DNA from: Bugula neritina
Lineage: Eukaryota; Bryozoa; Gymnolaemata; Cheilostomatida; Bugulidae
Length of the DNA: 64,000 bases
Direction: 5' to 3'
Assembly: GCA_964035545.1 (NCBI GenBank)
Contig: OZ037767.1
Location: forward strand, 23,541,128 to 23,605,127
The position numbers and the translations under genes were made by a program. Below the pieces are notes generated by a model. It had not been told where the DNA came from and did not search any database. It was given only the letters and a program-made list of their open reading frames with translations. Shown in pieces: positions 15,201 to 34,056 of the stretch. Each line of letters starts with the position of its first letter. Position 1 is the first letter of the stretch.

Positions 15201-16732
15201 TTTATATCGCTCTCACTCACTCCGCGGACAGCCTCGTTCTGGACGTCACGGGAGGGACCGGCATCTTATTTGCTCGTCGTGAACCAGGACGTCGTTCACA
15301 GCTATGGAGTCACAACGTGGAAGGACGGCTGGTCCACGAGGGAAATCGGGCCAGTAAGCAGCTCTACAAGGAGAAAGAGGCTAAGTACTGTCTGGACATT
15401 GCAGAGCTGGCCGTCATAGCCCAAGGCTATTCCTGCCTGTCTCTGCGCAAAGTCGATAGTCGAAGGCAGACAACGCAGCTGTGGAAATTCTTAGAAACGG
15501 GTCAGCTGACGTGCGGCATCAAAGGTCAGTGTGTCCAGTCTGTACCTGCGTTTGGCGGTATGGTTGCCGGCGCAAGGGTGGCTCTTGGACCGTATAGTAT
15601 CAATCAAGTAGCCGGAGTCGAGATGAACATGTCCATGTCTAAAATGTTGCCTGGGAGTGGGGTTTTGTCAGTCGGTGTGTATACAGACGGCCCAACTAGA
15701 GTTTTACGAGTCGTAGATATCCTTGATATTGAGAAGATAAAGTACATGCGATTGAATTCGAGCTCTCAGTATGAGGTGAGTGAGCGTGAAGAGCGTGTTA
15801 GCAGCAGACAGATGTCCCTGCAGCTAGCACTGCCTGCATTAGGACTATCTCTAGTGAATCAGGTGCGAGAGGAACTGCTGTATCTCAGTCTAGTCAAGCC
15901 TCTCTTGGATTATAGTCGCTCTGAGAACATTGAGAATATTCACCTCAGCATACGTCATGTTCAGTTGGACAACCAGTTGGTGGACACCACATTTCCTATC
16001 ACCATTTACTCCCAGACCAACAAGCAGCGGGCTCAGTCTTCTAAAGCTAGAGCGGCTGCCGTTGATGTTGATTGTCAGCACGTGCTCGGCAGCAACAGCT
16101 CTATGCATGTGTTTAAACTGCTGACTGTTCAGGTTGCTCCGTTCTCTCTGGACATAGACGAAATTCTGCTCATGAAAGTTATCGAGATGTTTACTGCTAA
16201 TAGAAACAAAGAAGAAGAATCAGAGCTCAGTGTGATTCAACCGTCTAAAGACAAAGATTTTGATATCTCTGTTAGAAAGTACTACTTTGCTCTGCTGAGT
16301 GTGGTGTGTGGTCAGATGACGCTTAGCGTTCACACGGCTAAACTTCCTCAACATCTGAAAGACGTGAAAAAGGCAATGGCGATGTCATCAATGATAACCT
16401 TTGAAAATGCAGTCATTGACTTTGAGCCGTTTCTTCAACTTCACCCATTCGAAAGTTTGAACTTTATGCTTACAGCTATTGGTGAGACACTCATTCCATA
16501 ATTATATTGGTTTGCTCTTGAATTCAATTTTCTGTAGTTGCAGTAATAGCAGTAGGAGTAGCAGCAGTAGCAGCAGGAGTAGCAGCAGTAGCAGCAGCAG
16601 CAGTAGTAGTAGTAGTATTAGTAGTAGTGGCGGTGGCGGTAGTGGTAGTGGTAGTAGGGGTAGTAGTAGTAGGGATAGTAATAGTAGTAGTGGCAGTAGT
16701 AGTAGCAGTAGTAATAGTAGCAGTAGCAGCAC

Positions 16733-16768
<36 letters not shown>

Positions 16769-19700
16769 CAGTAGCAGTAGTAGCCGCAGCAGTAGCAGTA
16801 GTAGCAGCAGCAGTAGTAGTAGTAGCAGCAGCAGTAGCAGCAGTGGCTGTAGCAGCACTAGCAGTAGCACTAGAAGCAGTAGTAGCAGCAGTGGTGGTAT
16901 TAGTATAGTAATTACTTTATCAGTAAAATAGTTTAAGCTGGTGATTATCAGCTGGTAGTGCTTATGCTGCAGGTACCCATTTCAAACAGGAGCTACAAGG
17001 TCAGGCAGCAAAGATATTTGGTGCAGTTGATGTTCTTGGTAATCCATTAGGCCTGGTGAATGATGTCACCACCGGAATATCTGGTTTGGTCACGGATGGA
17101 AACGTTGGAATGCTTCTGAAAAATGTCACTCATGGAGCAAGCAACTCTCTTGCCAAGGTAACCCATTAATAAGGAACAGGCCTGTTATATGTGATATGAT
17201 GTAGTGTGTGTTATGTCTAAGTTCCATACTTGCTGCTTATTCATTCTCTCTTTCCTTTATAGTTCATCAGTAAATAAACGACAATTGCTTTAACCAAATT
17301 GCATATTGACACGGAAGGGGAGGGGGTGAGGAGAGGTTCATTAATGGAACATAAGTAAATAATTTGCTAAATAGATAAAAGTACTACTTAGAAAAATTAT
17401 AACAAAGTTACTACAGAGATGCCCGTGATTACAGAATTATCTGAATAACAAATTAAACATCATTTAATAATAACATTAGAAAAAATAGATGCAGTTTGGT
17501 GTGGGACTTCAATTATATACAGTAACTAGCCGTATATAATATAGTAGGGTATAGAGTACAACAACTTAGTAGTTTTTGTAACATCAAGTTTCACAATAAC
17601 AGCATGCAGCAATTATGATAATATTAATTTATCTTTTATTTAATGTCATATTTGACAATTTAAAGTCTATCAGGAGAAGAAATGTTTTTTCAGCCGTTTC
17701 CATGAGCATATAACTAAAAACTGATGGAAAATGTGAATTGATGAAAGCCAGTGTTTCTATAAAACGGAAACTATAAGGCCATTGGTGGTTTTGTTCACTT
17801 TGATTGAGCTTTAAGCCTTCAAATATAGTTTAGAAGTAGGCAACTCCTAATTATTACAAAAAAACTTTCTAACCAAGCATATGCTACAACTATGTTATAT
17901 GCAAAACACATTCATTGCCTGTTGAAAATCCTTTTAAAAGAAGTTTTATTTACTAGAGTACTAGAGTTGAACTAAAGTCTATTTAGGCTCACCACTGAAG
18001 TTTGTGAGTAGATTGACTACTAGACTGTATGACAACCATGTGGCTGCTCTGTGTAATCTACAGGTGGCTGGGACACTCTCCCAGGGGTTGGGGCGTATCT
18101 CAATGGATGCGAATCATGAGGAACATAGAGATCAGATCAGGAGACAGTATGCTGGATCTAATGTGCTTTTAGGTACTCTTCTTATACCTCTATATTGTTG
18201 CACTGTGTTATTATACTGTGTTAACTCCATGGTATTGTACTATGTTAGCTTCATGTTGTTGTACTGTGTTAGCTCCATGTTGTTGTACTGTGTTAACTCT
18301 GTGTTATTATACTGTGTTATACCTCTATATTGTTGTGCTGTGTTATTATACTATGTTAGCTCCATGTTGTTGTGCTGTGTTAGCTCTGTGTATGCAGGAC
18401 TCGTGTTTTAATAGATGTGTGTTTGTATGACTGAAAGATATATTGAGTGAACTGTTTGCAGGGTTCAAAAGCTTAGCTCATGGTATTATTGGTGGCATAA
18501 CCAGCCTGGCCCAGCAGACTTTGGAAGGAGCCAGTCAAGATGGCTTGGAGGTAGTATTATATTATAATTCACTACATATTTGTGTTCTCAACTAATTTTT
18601 AGTGACGTTTTGATTGTTTGTAGTCGTCTTCACAATAACCTCTGAAAGCTTCAAAATAGTATAACTTGTTTGTTGTCAGATGCATTAAATTGAGCTTTAA
18701 ACTGATTATCTAGTCTAGTGTTATTGGAAAGTGCTGAAGCTGCATTACAAGTTTCTGTTAGGCTAACTATTTATATCTTATGTCTCGGTTACTTTGGCTA
18801 TGTTTATATTTTAAACCAATATAAGTATTAAACATGTTACTTAGTATTGAAAACATTAAGATATTATATGTAATGAATGTGAAATGTGGTAGTTTTCACA
18901 CTACAGAAACTATCACATGTTGCTAGTCTACAACAGCTGTAGATATCATTGTGGCTAATGTGTTTACAGGGCATGTTTACGGGATTTGGTAAGGGAGTTG
19001 TTGGAACTGTAACCAAACCTGTAGTTGGTGTCCTAGACTTTGCTTCGGGAGCAGCAACAGCCATCCGAGATACATCAGGTAAATGACTTTGATGAATCAG
19101 GAATAGTGCAGGTGTATGTAGGTGGAGGTTTTTGAGATTTAAGCAGCAAGCCTATGTGCCAATATGCCGCACCAAAACAGGTTTTTTAATATCTAATCTG
19201 TACTAATGTTATTTTTTGTATCTGTTTAGTTCAAAGTTCTTTTTTGTTCTGTGAATCTACTCTAGTGAAAATAAGAACTAGTTTATAAGAGAAATATAAA
19301 TAAGTCTGAATTCAATGTGGTGCAAATGTATGCATCACTATATTTAGCAGACAACACTCTATTTCTGTACTATTATTATTCGTGAAACGTCCCTTCTGCT
19401 ATTCATATACTGTTCATGTGTGACTCCTAAGCACTGCTATCAGTGGATATATGTTGTATTGACAAGGTGGAGGTGGAGGAATACACACTATACAGAGAAA
19501 GAGGAAGCCCCGGTGCTGTTACAGTAGACATGGCCTACTTCCTGTTTACAGCTCAAGGTCAGCCACGGGTCAACAGGTTCTTCTCTTCCTCAACGGTGAT
19601 AGTAAAACTCAAGAAAGGTGAGTTCTAGCTTAGTCTGTCCGCACTTACTGTGTACCAGCTGGTGTGGAAAATGTTCAACTTCTAACTCATATAAAGATTT

Positions 19701-21270
19701 TTAAATCTGCCAATAATAATAGTACATTCTATAGCAAGTTGTTAACTGGCTCATTAGATCTTGAGATTTTAATGGTCTGAAAGTAGCTAGTTGGTGTTTA
19801 ATGAACAGACGTACTAGCCTCATATGCTTGTGGGTTGTGTTGGTAGGTATATTGACCACATTGCGAGTTGTGTTGGTAGGTATATTGACTACATTGCGGG
19901 TTGTGTTGGTAGGTATATTGACTACATTGTAGGTTGTGTTGGTAGGTATATTGACTACATTGTAGGTTGTATTGGTAGGTATATTGACTACATTGTAGGT
20001 TGTGTTGGTAGGTATATTCACTACATTGTAGGTTGTGTTGGTAGGTATATTGACTACATTGCGGGTTGTACTGGTAGGTATATTGACTACATTGTAGGTT
20101 GTGTTGGTAGGTATATTGACTACATTGTAGGTTGTGTTGGTAGGTATATTGACTACATTGTGTGTTGTGTTGGTAGGTATATTGACCACATCAGGCTGAC
20201 CAATCAGCCAGAGCCTCACCATATGCTGGTCTCAGATCAAACTGTCTACCTTCTCAATATGAATCAGCCGCAAGAAGAGCCCTCCTTGCTTGTCTCACTC
20301 TCCGACTTACTCTCTTGTATTTATGTCCGGAAAGGTGAGTCATCAGTTTCTTATTGGTTTAAAAACACGTGAGCTACTCATTTTAATCTGTCAACTGTTG
20401 ACTCAATTGTACTCCAACCAACATGCTTTCAATGCTTGTACTGCTCAGTAACATCTAATAGCACGGAAACAAATTTAATATGTGTTACCTTGCAAGTAGG
20501 CAGTCAGATGTGTATTAAAGAAGAATTTTTCAGCACATAGGCAACAACTCGCCTAGTTTAGTTTCACTCTGGTCTCTGATGTCTTTATGTGTTGAGTTTA
20601 GGAACTGTGGGTTTGTCACAAAATATGATATTCTCCTATTCGCTCATTGTCATACTCAAAGCCAATCATTCACTTTGTTTCAATCTATTTCATCTGACTT
20701 TTTTCTTTGCTTTGTGATTGGTCAGCGCATTGCATGAAGTGCTAGTGGTGAATTTGTCATTTGCTGACCATTCTGGGTCAAGTATTACACTAGTTTGTTA
20801 CCTCAATATGTAAAATTTGTCAACTTATCTATCTCTTTCATATGCAGCGGCTATACTTGTGAATACACTTATATGGTGTACTATATAAATCAAGAAATTA
20901 GACCAAAGCAACTTTAGGCTTTTTAGATTCTTTCAATTTTATAATTTTAAAGTAATAGAAATTTGATTTTAACCAATTGAAAGTTATAAAACTTAGTATA
21001 TTTTATGAGTATAACAATGGTATTACTATTTCAATATTCAATACGTGAGTGTTTTTTCACTGATCTCTTACAGAGAGAGCCGATGGCTCCATACAACATT
21101 ATATAGAAGTCAAGTGGAAGAGGTTGAGTGAGTCTGGAGGAAGTCATTACAAAACCTCAACATCTACAGTCAGATGTGAGACGTCAGAGGTGGCTGAGCA
21201 AGTTGTAATTCTCATTGATCACGCGAGAGGCTTATACAATGAGAAACTACACACTGTATTAACAACTTGA
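261..21270 (+). CDS. VPS13D: VPS13D-like bridge lipid-transfer protein, C-terminal half (5' partial, 32 exons)
   Basis: Exons: 261-399, 630-810, 905-1000, 1160-1292, 1589-1838, 2229-2454, 2921-3157, 3434-3618, 4054-4270, 4372-4651, 5005-5136, 5601-5825, 6584-6707, 7300-7477, 7822-7959, 8581-8719, 9138-9351, 9785-9995, 11179-11358, 12032-12198, 12905-13033, 13326-13467, 13781-13950, 14766-14965, 15066-16481, 16973-17157, 18064-18172, 18462-18550, 18970-19078, 19467-19617, 20195-20334, 21074-21270. All phases join and the stop is TGA at 21268. About 2,230 residues are encoded; human VPS13D has about 4,390, so the N-terminal chorein half lies off the left edge. The family forms a rod with a lipid-conducting groove at membrane contacts; VPS13D serves mitochondria, peroxisomes and ER. 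Diagnostic motifs seen are YYNRLLSGWEP, VSIDKVGLFFR, GQFEENEIARS, YAWDEPT, DVLGNPLGLVNDV, GTVTKPVVGVLDFAS and RKPRCC. A ricin-like lectin segment separates VPS13D from VPS13A/B/C. Exon 19467-19617 is the least certain: its frame was set by RKPRCC and by phase. Confidence 0.93.
1902..2119 (+). mobile_element. tRNA-derived SINE, copy A
   Basis: Begins GAGCAGCCGTGGTCTTGGGG, like the A-box part of a tRNA-Glu-type head, and carries the B-box GGGTTCGAACCCC. This is followed by a unique body with TTGGTGATGTTAGGAAGAGC, TAATTGCTCCTGTG, TGATTTAACAAAAAAC and CTCACAGGGATGGT. It lies in a VPS13D intron. Four copies in the window share this order of blocks. Confidence 0.88.
2800..2892. repeat. AT-rich TATA/ATATA low-complexity tract
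   Basis: Imperfect TATATTATATAT array in the VPS13D intron before the exon at 2921. Confidence 0.7.
4372..5136 (+). other. VPS13D segment where the UBA domain would be expected
   Basis: The exon at 4372-4651 ends about 30 residues after the motif SYNDLLLFQRIL. The exon at 5005-5136 encodes the motif SLCLINDCADMDIPLFEL. As I remember human VPS13D, these two motifs flank a UBA domain and linkers of more than 100 residues. Here the two exons join in phase with only a short Ser/Asp-rich linker. The 353-bp intron between them is nearly all a 21-bp minisatellite, so no hidden UBA exon fits. Confidence 0.7.
4682..5000. repeat. 21-bp intronic minisatellite
   Basis: About 15 copies of a unit like TAGTAGTAATATATACTCATC, with CATC and AACC endings mostly alternating (a 42-bp higher-order pattern). 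It fills the intron and stops four bases before the acceptor AG of the exon at 5005. Because 21 is a multiple of 3, it stays open in some frames without being coding. Confidence 0.92.
6140..6583. repeat. 31-bp intronic minisatellite
   Basis: Units like TGTAGTAACTACTAATGTAT followed by GTGTTGCTATA repeat with little variation from about 6290 and in a degenerate form before that. The array runs into the acceptor of the exon at 6584. Confidence 0.9.
7988..8200. repeat. 21-bp intronic minisatellite
   Basis: About ten copies of a unit like TTCAGGTATACTGCAAGGTA plus C. The array starts about 30 bp after the donor of the exon ending at 7959. It is open on both strands because the unit is 21 bp, but is intronic. 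Confidence 0.9.
8860..9035. repeat. 13-bp intronic minisatellite
   Basis: About 13 copies of CGTCTCACCATCA with C/T variation. Confidence 0.9.
9456..9630 (-). mobile_element. tRNA-derived SINE, copy B (reverse orientation)
   Basis: The reverse complement reads CCGTGGTCTAGGGGTTAGAG, then CCATTGGTGATGTTAGGAAG and TAATTGCTCCTGTACC, matching copy A. A run of ten Gs on the + strand interrupts the B-box region. It lies in the VPS13D intron between 9351 and 9785. Confidence 0.85.
10253..10699. mobile_element. Non-autonomous DNA transposon-like element with 16-bp terminal inverted repeats
   Basis: The left end is AGTTGCGTTTATACCT (10253-10268) and the right end is its exact reverse complement (10684-10699). 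The interior is richer in CpG than its surroundings and has nested inverted pieces, for example ACTCGTTGAAAT near 10335 and ATTTCAACGAGT near 10600. No long open frame is present and no clean target-site duplication is visible. It lies in the VPS13D intron 9996-11178. Confidence 0.65.
13490..13700. repeat. Degenerate 13-14-bp repeat (ACACTGTAGTGGT type)
   Basis: ACACTGTAGTGGT-like units fill most of the intron between 13467 and 13781. Confidence 0.75.
13958..14572. repeat. 19-bp intronic minisatellite
   Basis: About 32 copies of CTATTCTATATATACTACT, begun eight bases after the donor at 13951. The + strand is strongly pyrimidine-biased. The array is open in two frames over more than 600 bp, giving a false protein of repeated Tyr/Ile/Leu/Ser; it is not a gene. 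Confidence 0.95.
15066..16481 (+). other. Giant VPS13D exon with ricin-like beta-trefoil lectin segment
   Basis: One uninterrupted exon of 1,416 bp (472 codons), flanked by a TGCAG acceptor and a GGTGAG donor. It opens with VAYAWDEPT. Between about 15171 and 15600 it encodes a ricin-B-like segment with two QxW-type repeats, RSQLWSHN and TTQLWKF, and ends the lectin at VALGPY. The rest continues the VPS13 core (GLSLVNQVREELLYLSL, VQLDNQLVDTTFPITIY, DFEPFLQLHPFES). The lectin segment is characteristic of VPS13D. No carbohydrate ligand can be inferred. Every other exon here codes fewer than about 100 residues. Confidence 0.85.
16539..16908. repeat. Trinucleotide (AGC/AGT)n array in VPS13D intron
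   Basis: About 370 bp of interrupted AGT, AGC and GGT triplets, open on both strands (poly-Ser on +, poly-Leu on -). It lies between the donor at 16482 and the acceptor before 16973, so it is intronic. Confidence 0.95.
18178..18400. repeat. 24-bp intronic minisatellite
   Basis: About nine degenerate copies of a unit like TGTACTGTGTTAGCTCCATG followed by TTGT, beginning within a few bases of the donor at 18173. Confidence 0.85.
19830..20190. repeat. 33-bp intronic minisatellite abutting an acceptor
   Basis: About 11 copies of a unit beginning GGTTGTGTTGGTAGGTATAT. The last partial copy ends in ACCACATCAG, which is the acceptor of the VPS13D exon at 20195. It is open on both strands because 33 is a multiple of 3. 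Confidence 0.92.
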
Positions 21271-22432
21271 TTCTAGTTACTGTATTTCTTCACTGATGAT
21301 ATTCATACTCAGTTTAATATTTTTATAATTGCATGCTGCTGAAACCATAGTATTTTTATTTATTCTTTCAAGCGATGCTCTTATTTTTATGTTGGCGTCT
21401 TCCGTTACTTCACTGAGTTGTATATATACAGCCTGTGTTCATTATGAGCATTTGTAATGACCTGAAGGGATTTATATTAGAGCTTTTCTGATACTTAGCA
21501 CTATGTAGAAAGCTTGGGATTTACTGATTCTAATTAAAAAATGCTATGTATTGTAGAAAGACAAAAATAATTGGAAGAGTTGTGTCATTAAGGTGTTCTT
21601 TAATGAATCTTTTGTTTTCTTACAGCATAACTTTTTGTTTATATGTATATGTTTGGTAAATTCAGTAAATCTCAAGCTGACTAGTAATTGGTGTAGGTGA
21701 CTGAAGGTCTTTAAGTAAAGCAGGGTTGCGCTATACTCAAGAGGTGCTGTAGATTATCTCCCCTTTCATTTCCAAATTATTAGCTACAGTTGTTGTGGAG
21801 GAATGCATATAGGCTATGCATTGTTGAATGTTATATTTTGATATTTGTGTTTGTATACAAAAATAATTATATCTCTAAGTACAAACTGTGTGATTGAACT
21901 ATTTTCTAACTTTGAATGTATTTTAAATTAAAATTACTACAAAATTATAAATTTTCCTGCCAAAATTATTTGATTTGGTAAATAATTTATGAATCTGCCA
22001 AGAGAAAAAATGGTGGTTTTTTGTGTGTTACATAACTTCAACTGCCTTTTAACTTTAAAATAGTGATTCATTAAAGAATTATCAGAACGACTAAAATTTA
22101 ATGTCTACACTGATATACTTTTATTTTATATTTTGTATAATACTGGATGTAATGAGCATCAAGTGGTGGGTTGAATGGAATCACTGATGGTTGCTATTAC
22201 CAACCATATTATTATCCAATGTCTACATCTAAAAGTTAATTGATCATAGAATATAATCAATAATAAAGTAATTCATTGTGAGTTTAACTATAAAAAATCA
22301 AGCCTCGACAATAAATTCCACATTTTGGTTGTTTCAAAAGAATTATGCTCATTAGAGGTATCTTTCAGCTTTTGCCCAACTGAGATGTCACGTCTGTTTC
22401 CAAGTCTCAGGTTGCTTTCTCAGCCTCAGAGT
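21271..22432. other. Gap between the convergent VPS13D and membrane-protein genes
   Basis: AT-rich DNA holding the presumed 3' untranslated regions of both neighbours. A minus-strand AATAAA is at 22120-22125. I see no gene or other element. Confidence 0.6.
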
Positions 22433-30017
<7,585 letters not shown>

Positions 30018-32035
30018 CTATCTTCTACTGCGCTTGTCCAGTAAGCAAAAGAACTGCGTGACCAGCTTATACATGCCTACAGCTCAACACCTGCATGGTC
30101 ATTCAGCATTAGGTATTGGTGTTACCTAACTCATTAATTATCTAAACAAATATTAGATAATGAATCACAATAATGCAGATGTCATATATGAACACATTTA
30201 TGTTAACAGTAGCTTCATGTTATATAGTTTTTATAACAATGACAAAGTATGTATTGCATTGCTGACGTTCATAAGAGATGACTAGTAATCTAAAAAGTAC
30301 ATTTCTCCATAGATACAAAAATGTGTACAATTAGTTTAAGTATTTAAACTGCTTTGTCACTACTTTAATGAAGTACACTGTAAAAACAATGGCAATGTAA
30401 AATTGGTACATTTACTACCTTGTACCAACTCTAGAATACTCACCACTATAACTTATATAAACTTCTGTAAATTCAAATGCAAAATGCATACTTCTAGAAA
30501 ATAGCTGTGCAACTTTTATTACATGCATTATTTTGTTTTATATCTTAAATTTATGAACCATGAGATCATTTTTCAAAATGTTTGAATTAAGTGCTCAAAA
30601 ATGCAATTAAAATTTCTTTTTCCTGAACAAATACCCTGGTGCAGTTTGACCATGACCCCTAACTGTTTTGGCAAAACACATTTAATGACATTTTTATTGA
30701 CATAGTGGTGATGGAGCTGGTTGTTTTTGGCAGTTGGGTAGACTTGAAGCTCAGCAGTTTTTAAACAATTCTGATTGGCAGGATTTTACACGATCAGTTG
30801 TTGTTTGTATCTGATTGGCCTAATAATGCATTTGCATTAGAGTTTTATATAAGTTAAAATGGTGATATTTTAGAGTTCGTACACACCTCTTTTGGGTTGA
30901 GTTTTATAGTCTGTTCATGCTGTAGTCATCTACCACAACAGTGTATAGGGAAATATTAGTATTACGAAATCTGTTTTGGCTTACTTTGCTATGCCAATAT
31001 TTTGACTTTATAGTTATTTGTAATCAACTATGTTGGCAGTTATAACTTAGGGTGATTTCATTAAAGGTAGACATTGCTTAGGGCTTAGGCTTTAGGCCTT
31101 GGGGCTTAGAACATCAAATCAACCAGTGCTGTTACTTGGTTATTTTGTGAAGCAGTAGTGAAAGCATAGCACACTAGCACAGTCACTGAGCTGCAATAAC
31201 AGTGGCTACACCAAACTCATCAGTTCTATTATAATATCTTATGTAAGGTATGTCAAAACACTAGCCTATTCTGATACGCATCTATATATGATATTATGTG
31301 GTTACAAAAAGCATTATGCATGTTCTGTGAGAATAAAATTACATCAGTTCATAATTATTTTCATATTTTTAAAAGCTCATTAGACTAAACAATATGAAAA
31401 CCAATTATTAAATCTATAGTTGGCATAGTATAGTTGCTGTCCGATTATTCTACAACAATTGATTAAATTAATCTATTATAACTTCAGAGTTATTGATTGT
31501 ATATGATGACATACTACGTATTTCTTGTATTTACTATAATATGCTGCAGTATGTACATAAAATTATTAACATATTTTATTTATCTTGTGTATTTATTTGA
31601 CAAAATTCAAGATTATCAAGTTATAATAAATCATGAAGGAGTTGAATTCCAATGCCAGTTTGAAGTAGCTAATTTTGTTTTAAAATTTTAGAGTGGGCAA
31701 AGACAACTCTAAGGGGAGGGTCAAATTATTAAATAGAAACATGCTTACAACATGATTGGACAGTCACATTGGCGCTCCACCCCTAAATACACGTGGTTTA
31801 TTCAAGAGTCACTTTAACCCTTTAAGTTACTTGATTATCGTGAACTCAGAAGTCAAGGTGAACATCATCTTTTAGTCATGTAGATTCATCTAGATTCTAG
31901 CTTAACTTCGCACTAGTGTCATGCAAAAAAATCTGTCATCTCACATTTATATGGTATGTGATACCCTCAATTTTATACTAGTAAACCACCTAAATAGATT
32001 ACATTCGTTCAGAATGAGAATTCAGATCACATGCG

Positions 32036-32165
32036 TACTGTTACTGTTAGACTAAGACTTGGAGTTAGTGGTATAGTTATACTTAGTCCTACTCTTTTTC
32101 TTATACTTATAGTTATAGTTATAGTAAGTATAGTAGTTAATGTTTTACTCCTAGTGATACTCATA
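32036..32165. repeat. Degenerate hexamer tract (TTATAG / ACTAGT type)
   Basis: TATAGTTATAGTTATAGTAAG and related units form an intergenic low-complexity tract that resembles the inverse of the tract near 60850. Confidence 0.5.
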
Positions 32166-34056
32166 GTGATATTCATTGCGATAACCATTGTGACTGGCTT
32201 AGGCTGAAACTTTGAGTGAATACCATTCACATTGAGTTTGACATTGTTACACTTATTGTGTAAGTTCATTGCACAACTACTACTAGTGTCTCAAATTCAA
32301 TATTAGTATGAATATAGCAATGGTATGATTACCATCAATCTGAGAGTTAAATATATATTTAAATAACTCAATTAAGCAGGTGTAAGGTAAACTGTGAGGC
32401 TAGCCAGCTTTATTCGATGTGTTTTTAGTTTCAATTTGAGTTCCATGATTTTCATGATAGTGGTTATTATTGTCACTTTATGGACCAGGATTATGATGGT
32501 AATGCCAACGGTAGCAATGATAATGATGATTATAACTAGTCATAGTCACCATCATAATGATTATTATTACATGTCATCAGTAGTATTCTTATTATGTTGA
32601 GAAGTATGGTTGTAAGTTATCACTGCTATTTGTTATGGTTATCATGATTTGCTACGGAAATCACAACGGCAACAAAGATAGGCTTGTTTGATGATTGCAA
32701 GTGTATTGTGATGTGTATTTTTACTATAACTATGAGCTGCAGTGTTCTTAGTAGTATTGTTACTGTAATACTTGTAGTAGTAGTACTAACACTAGCTTAC
32801 TGGTAGTAGTACTAGTATGACTATATCATACTCACTTTAACTGTTGAGATTTCAAATAAATCTTGTTTCAACACTCCATCTTGGGTTACCTCCATCAGGT
32901 ATAGCAATTGTTATAATCATACTAATCATGAAAATCTACAATAGCAATATCAAGAAATACTCAATAACTTTTACATTGTAATTTGGTTGACTAATAGATG
33001 TGCAAATTATAGCTTGTAGCAATTTAAGTTTATGCTTCATTTGATACAAAGCTGAGAACGATTGCAAAAAGTACTAGTCCAAGGTTTGTCAGAAGTAGTA
33101 GTGTTGGTAAAGTCTCGTTAGTTTTAAAAGAATTTTAACTGGACATATATTTATAGTGAGTTAGAGTTTCAAACTTTAACCCTATAAAGTAAAGCTACTA
33201 ATATAATGAACATTGTCAATATTGCACATGATTTATAACCAGTAATGGTAGTAATAAAAGTACCAGTAGTAATAGTAATAATGTGTATTACTGTTACTGT
33301 TCACTATCACTATATTCTATCACTATCAGTTATATTGCTATGACATGCGTTGCCCTCAAATTTAGTTAATCGATATCAAGAATAATTATGCATAGGCTAT
33401 TATTATTATATTTTATCGTTTAGACCTAGTTCTACTAAACTGGAATGAATAGAATTTCTTTCAAATCGTAGTATTTTAGCAAGGCTGCCTGTTGATTCCG
33501 AGGTGTAATTTTTCTCTGTAATTCTGGATGGTGCCATGCTATCTAAAATTCCATAAATATCTCCAGAAACTCCAATTACTATGGGGGGGGAGGTGATTTT
33601 CGCTAAAGTTTGTTAAATGTCGGTCAGTTTTAGTGGCAGATCCTTGTATTTTTCTTTTTTTCTCTGATTCTTTTTTTACCCAGTACTTGCCAGGATCAGC
33701 TCTATCAGCTACTGCAATATCAAGCCTCATGTCTTTGGTGACCTGTTCACTTTTTCAATGTGTATGTTGAAATAGTTGAAATACATCTATGCTGCCACTT
33801 TTCATTACTGATTTCACTCTGCGTTCAAACCAGCTATTACTTTTGTAAAATCTGTTAACTCTCTAGGAGTTGTGCAGACTCTGAAGATTATTTTGAGTTG
33901 ATGAATAATATGAGTGACAAGTATTGAGTGACAAATACATTGGAAATCATTACACATTCATAAGTAAAAGGGAGAATGCTGCCATTTGCTGACCTTTCAC
34001 TTCATGACAGCTAGTGGTCAGCAGGCCAAGCTGAATATAGTTATTTGTTTCAGTTG

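Larger units (their letters stand above)
16973..21270 (+). other. VPS13D C-terminal ATG2_C-like and PH-like region
   Basis: The exons at 16973, 18064, 18462 and 18970 encode Gly-rich amphipathic segments (DVLGNPLGLVNDVTTGISG, THGASNSLAK, SLAHGIIGGITSLAQQT, GMFTGFGKGVVGTVTKP) typical of the VPS13/ATG2 C-terminal helices that contact membrane. The last three exons encode RKPRCC, GLLPVYSS, HHMLVSDQTVYLL and VVILIDHARGLYNEKL, matching the PH-like end of VPS13D. The stop is at 21268-21270. Confidence 0.85.

Noticed and set aside
16479-16931. Poly-Ser, poly-Ala/Val and poly-Leu open frames on both strands
   Set aside because: They come from the AGC/AGT triplet array between two well-defined VPS13D exons.
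18004-18063. Upstream in-frame extension of the exon at 18064
   Set aside because: The preceding exon ends in NSLAK at phase 0, and VPS13D continues directly with AGTLSQGLG, so the acceptor at 18063 is used.
19443-19628. Open frame reading DICCIDKVEVEEYTLY as a VPS13D exon
   Set aside because: The frame containing RKPRCC and GLLPVYSS matches the VPS13D C-terminus and gives correct phases at both ends, so this frame is a shadow.
19701-20372. Open frames with 11-residue repeats on both strands
   Set aside because: It is a 33-bp intronic minisatellite; the real exon begins at 20195.
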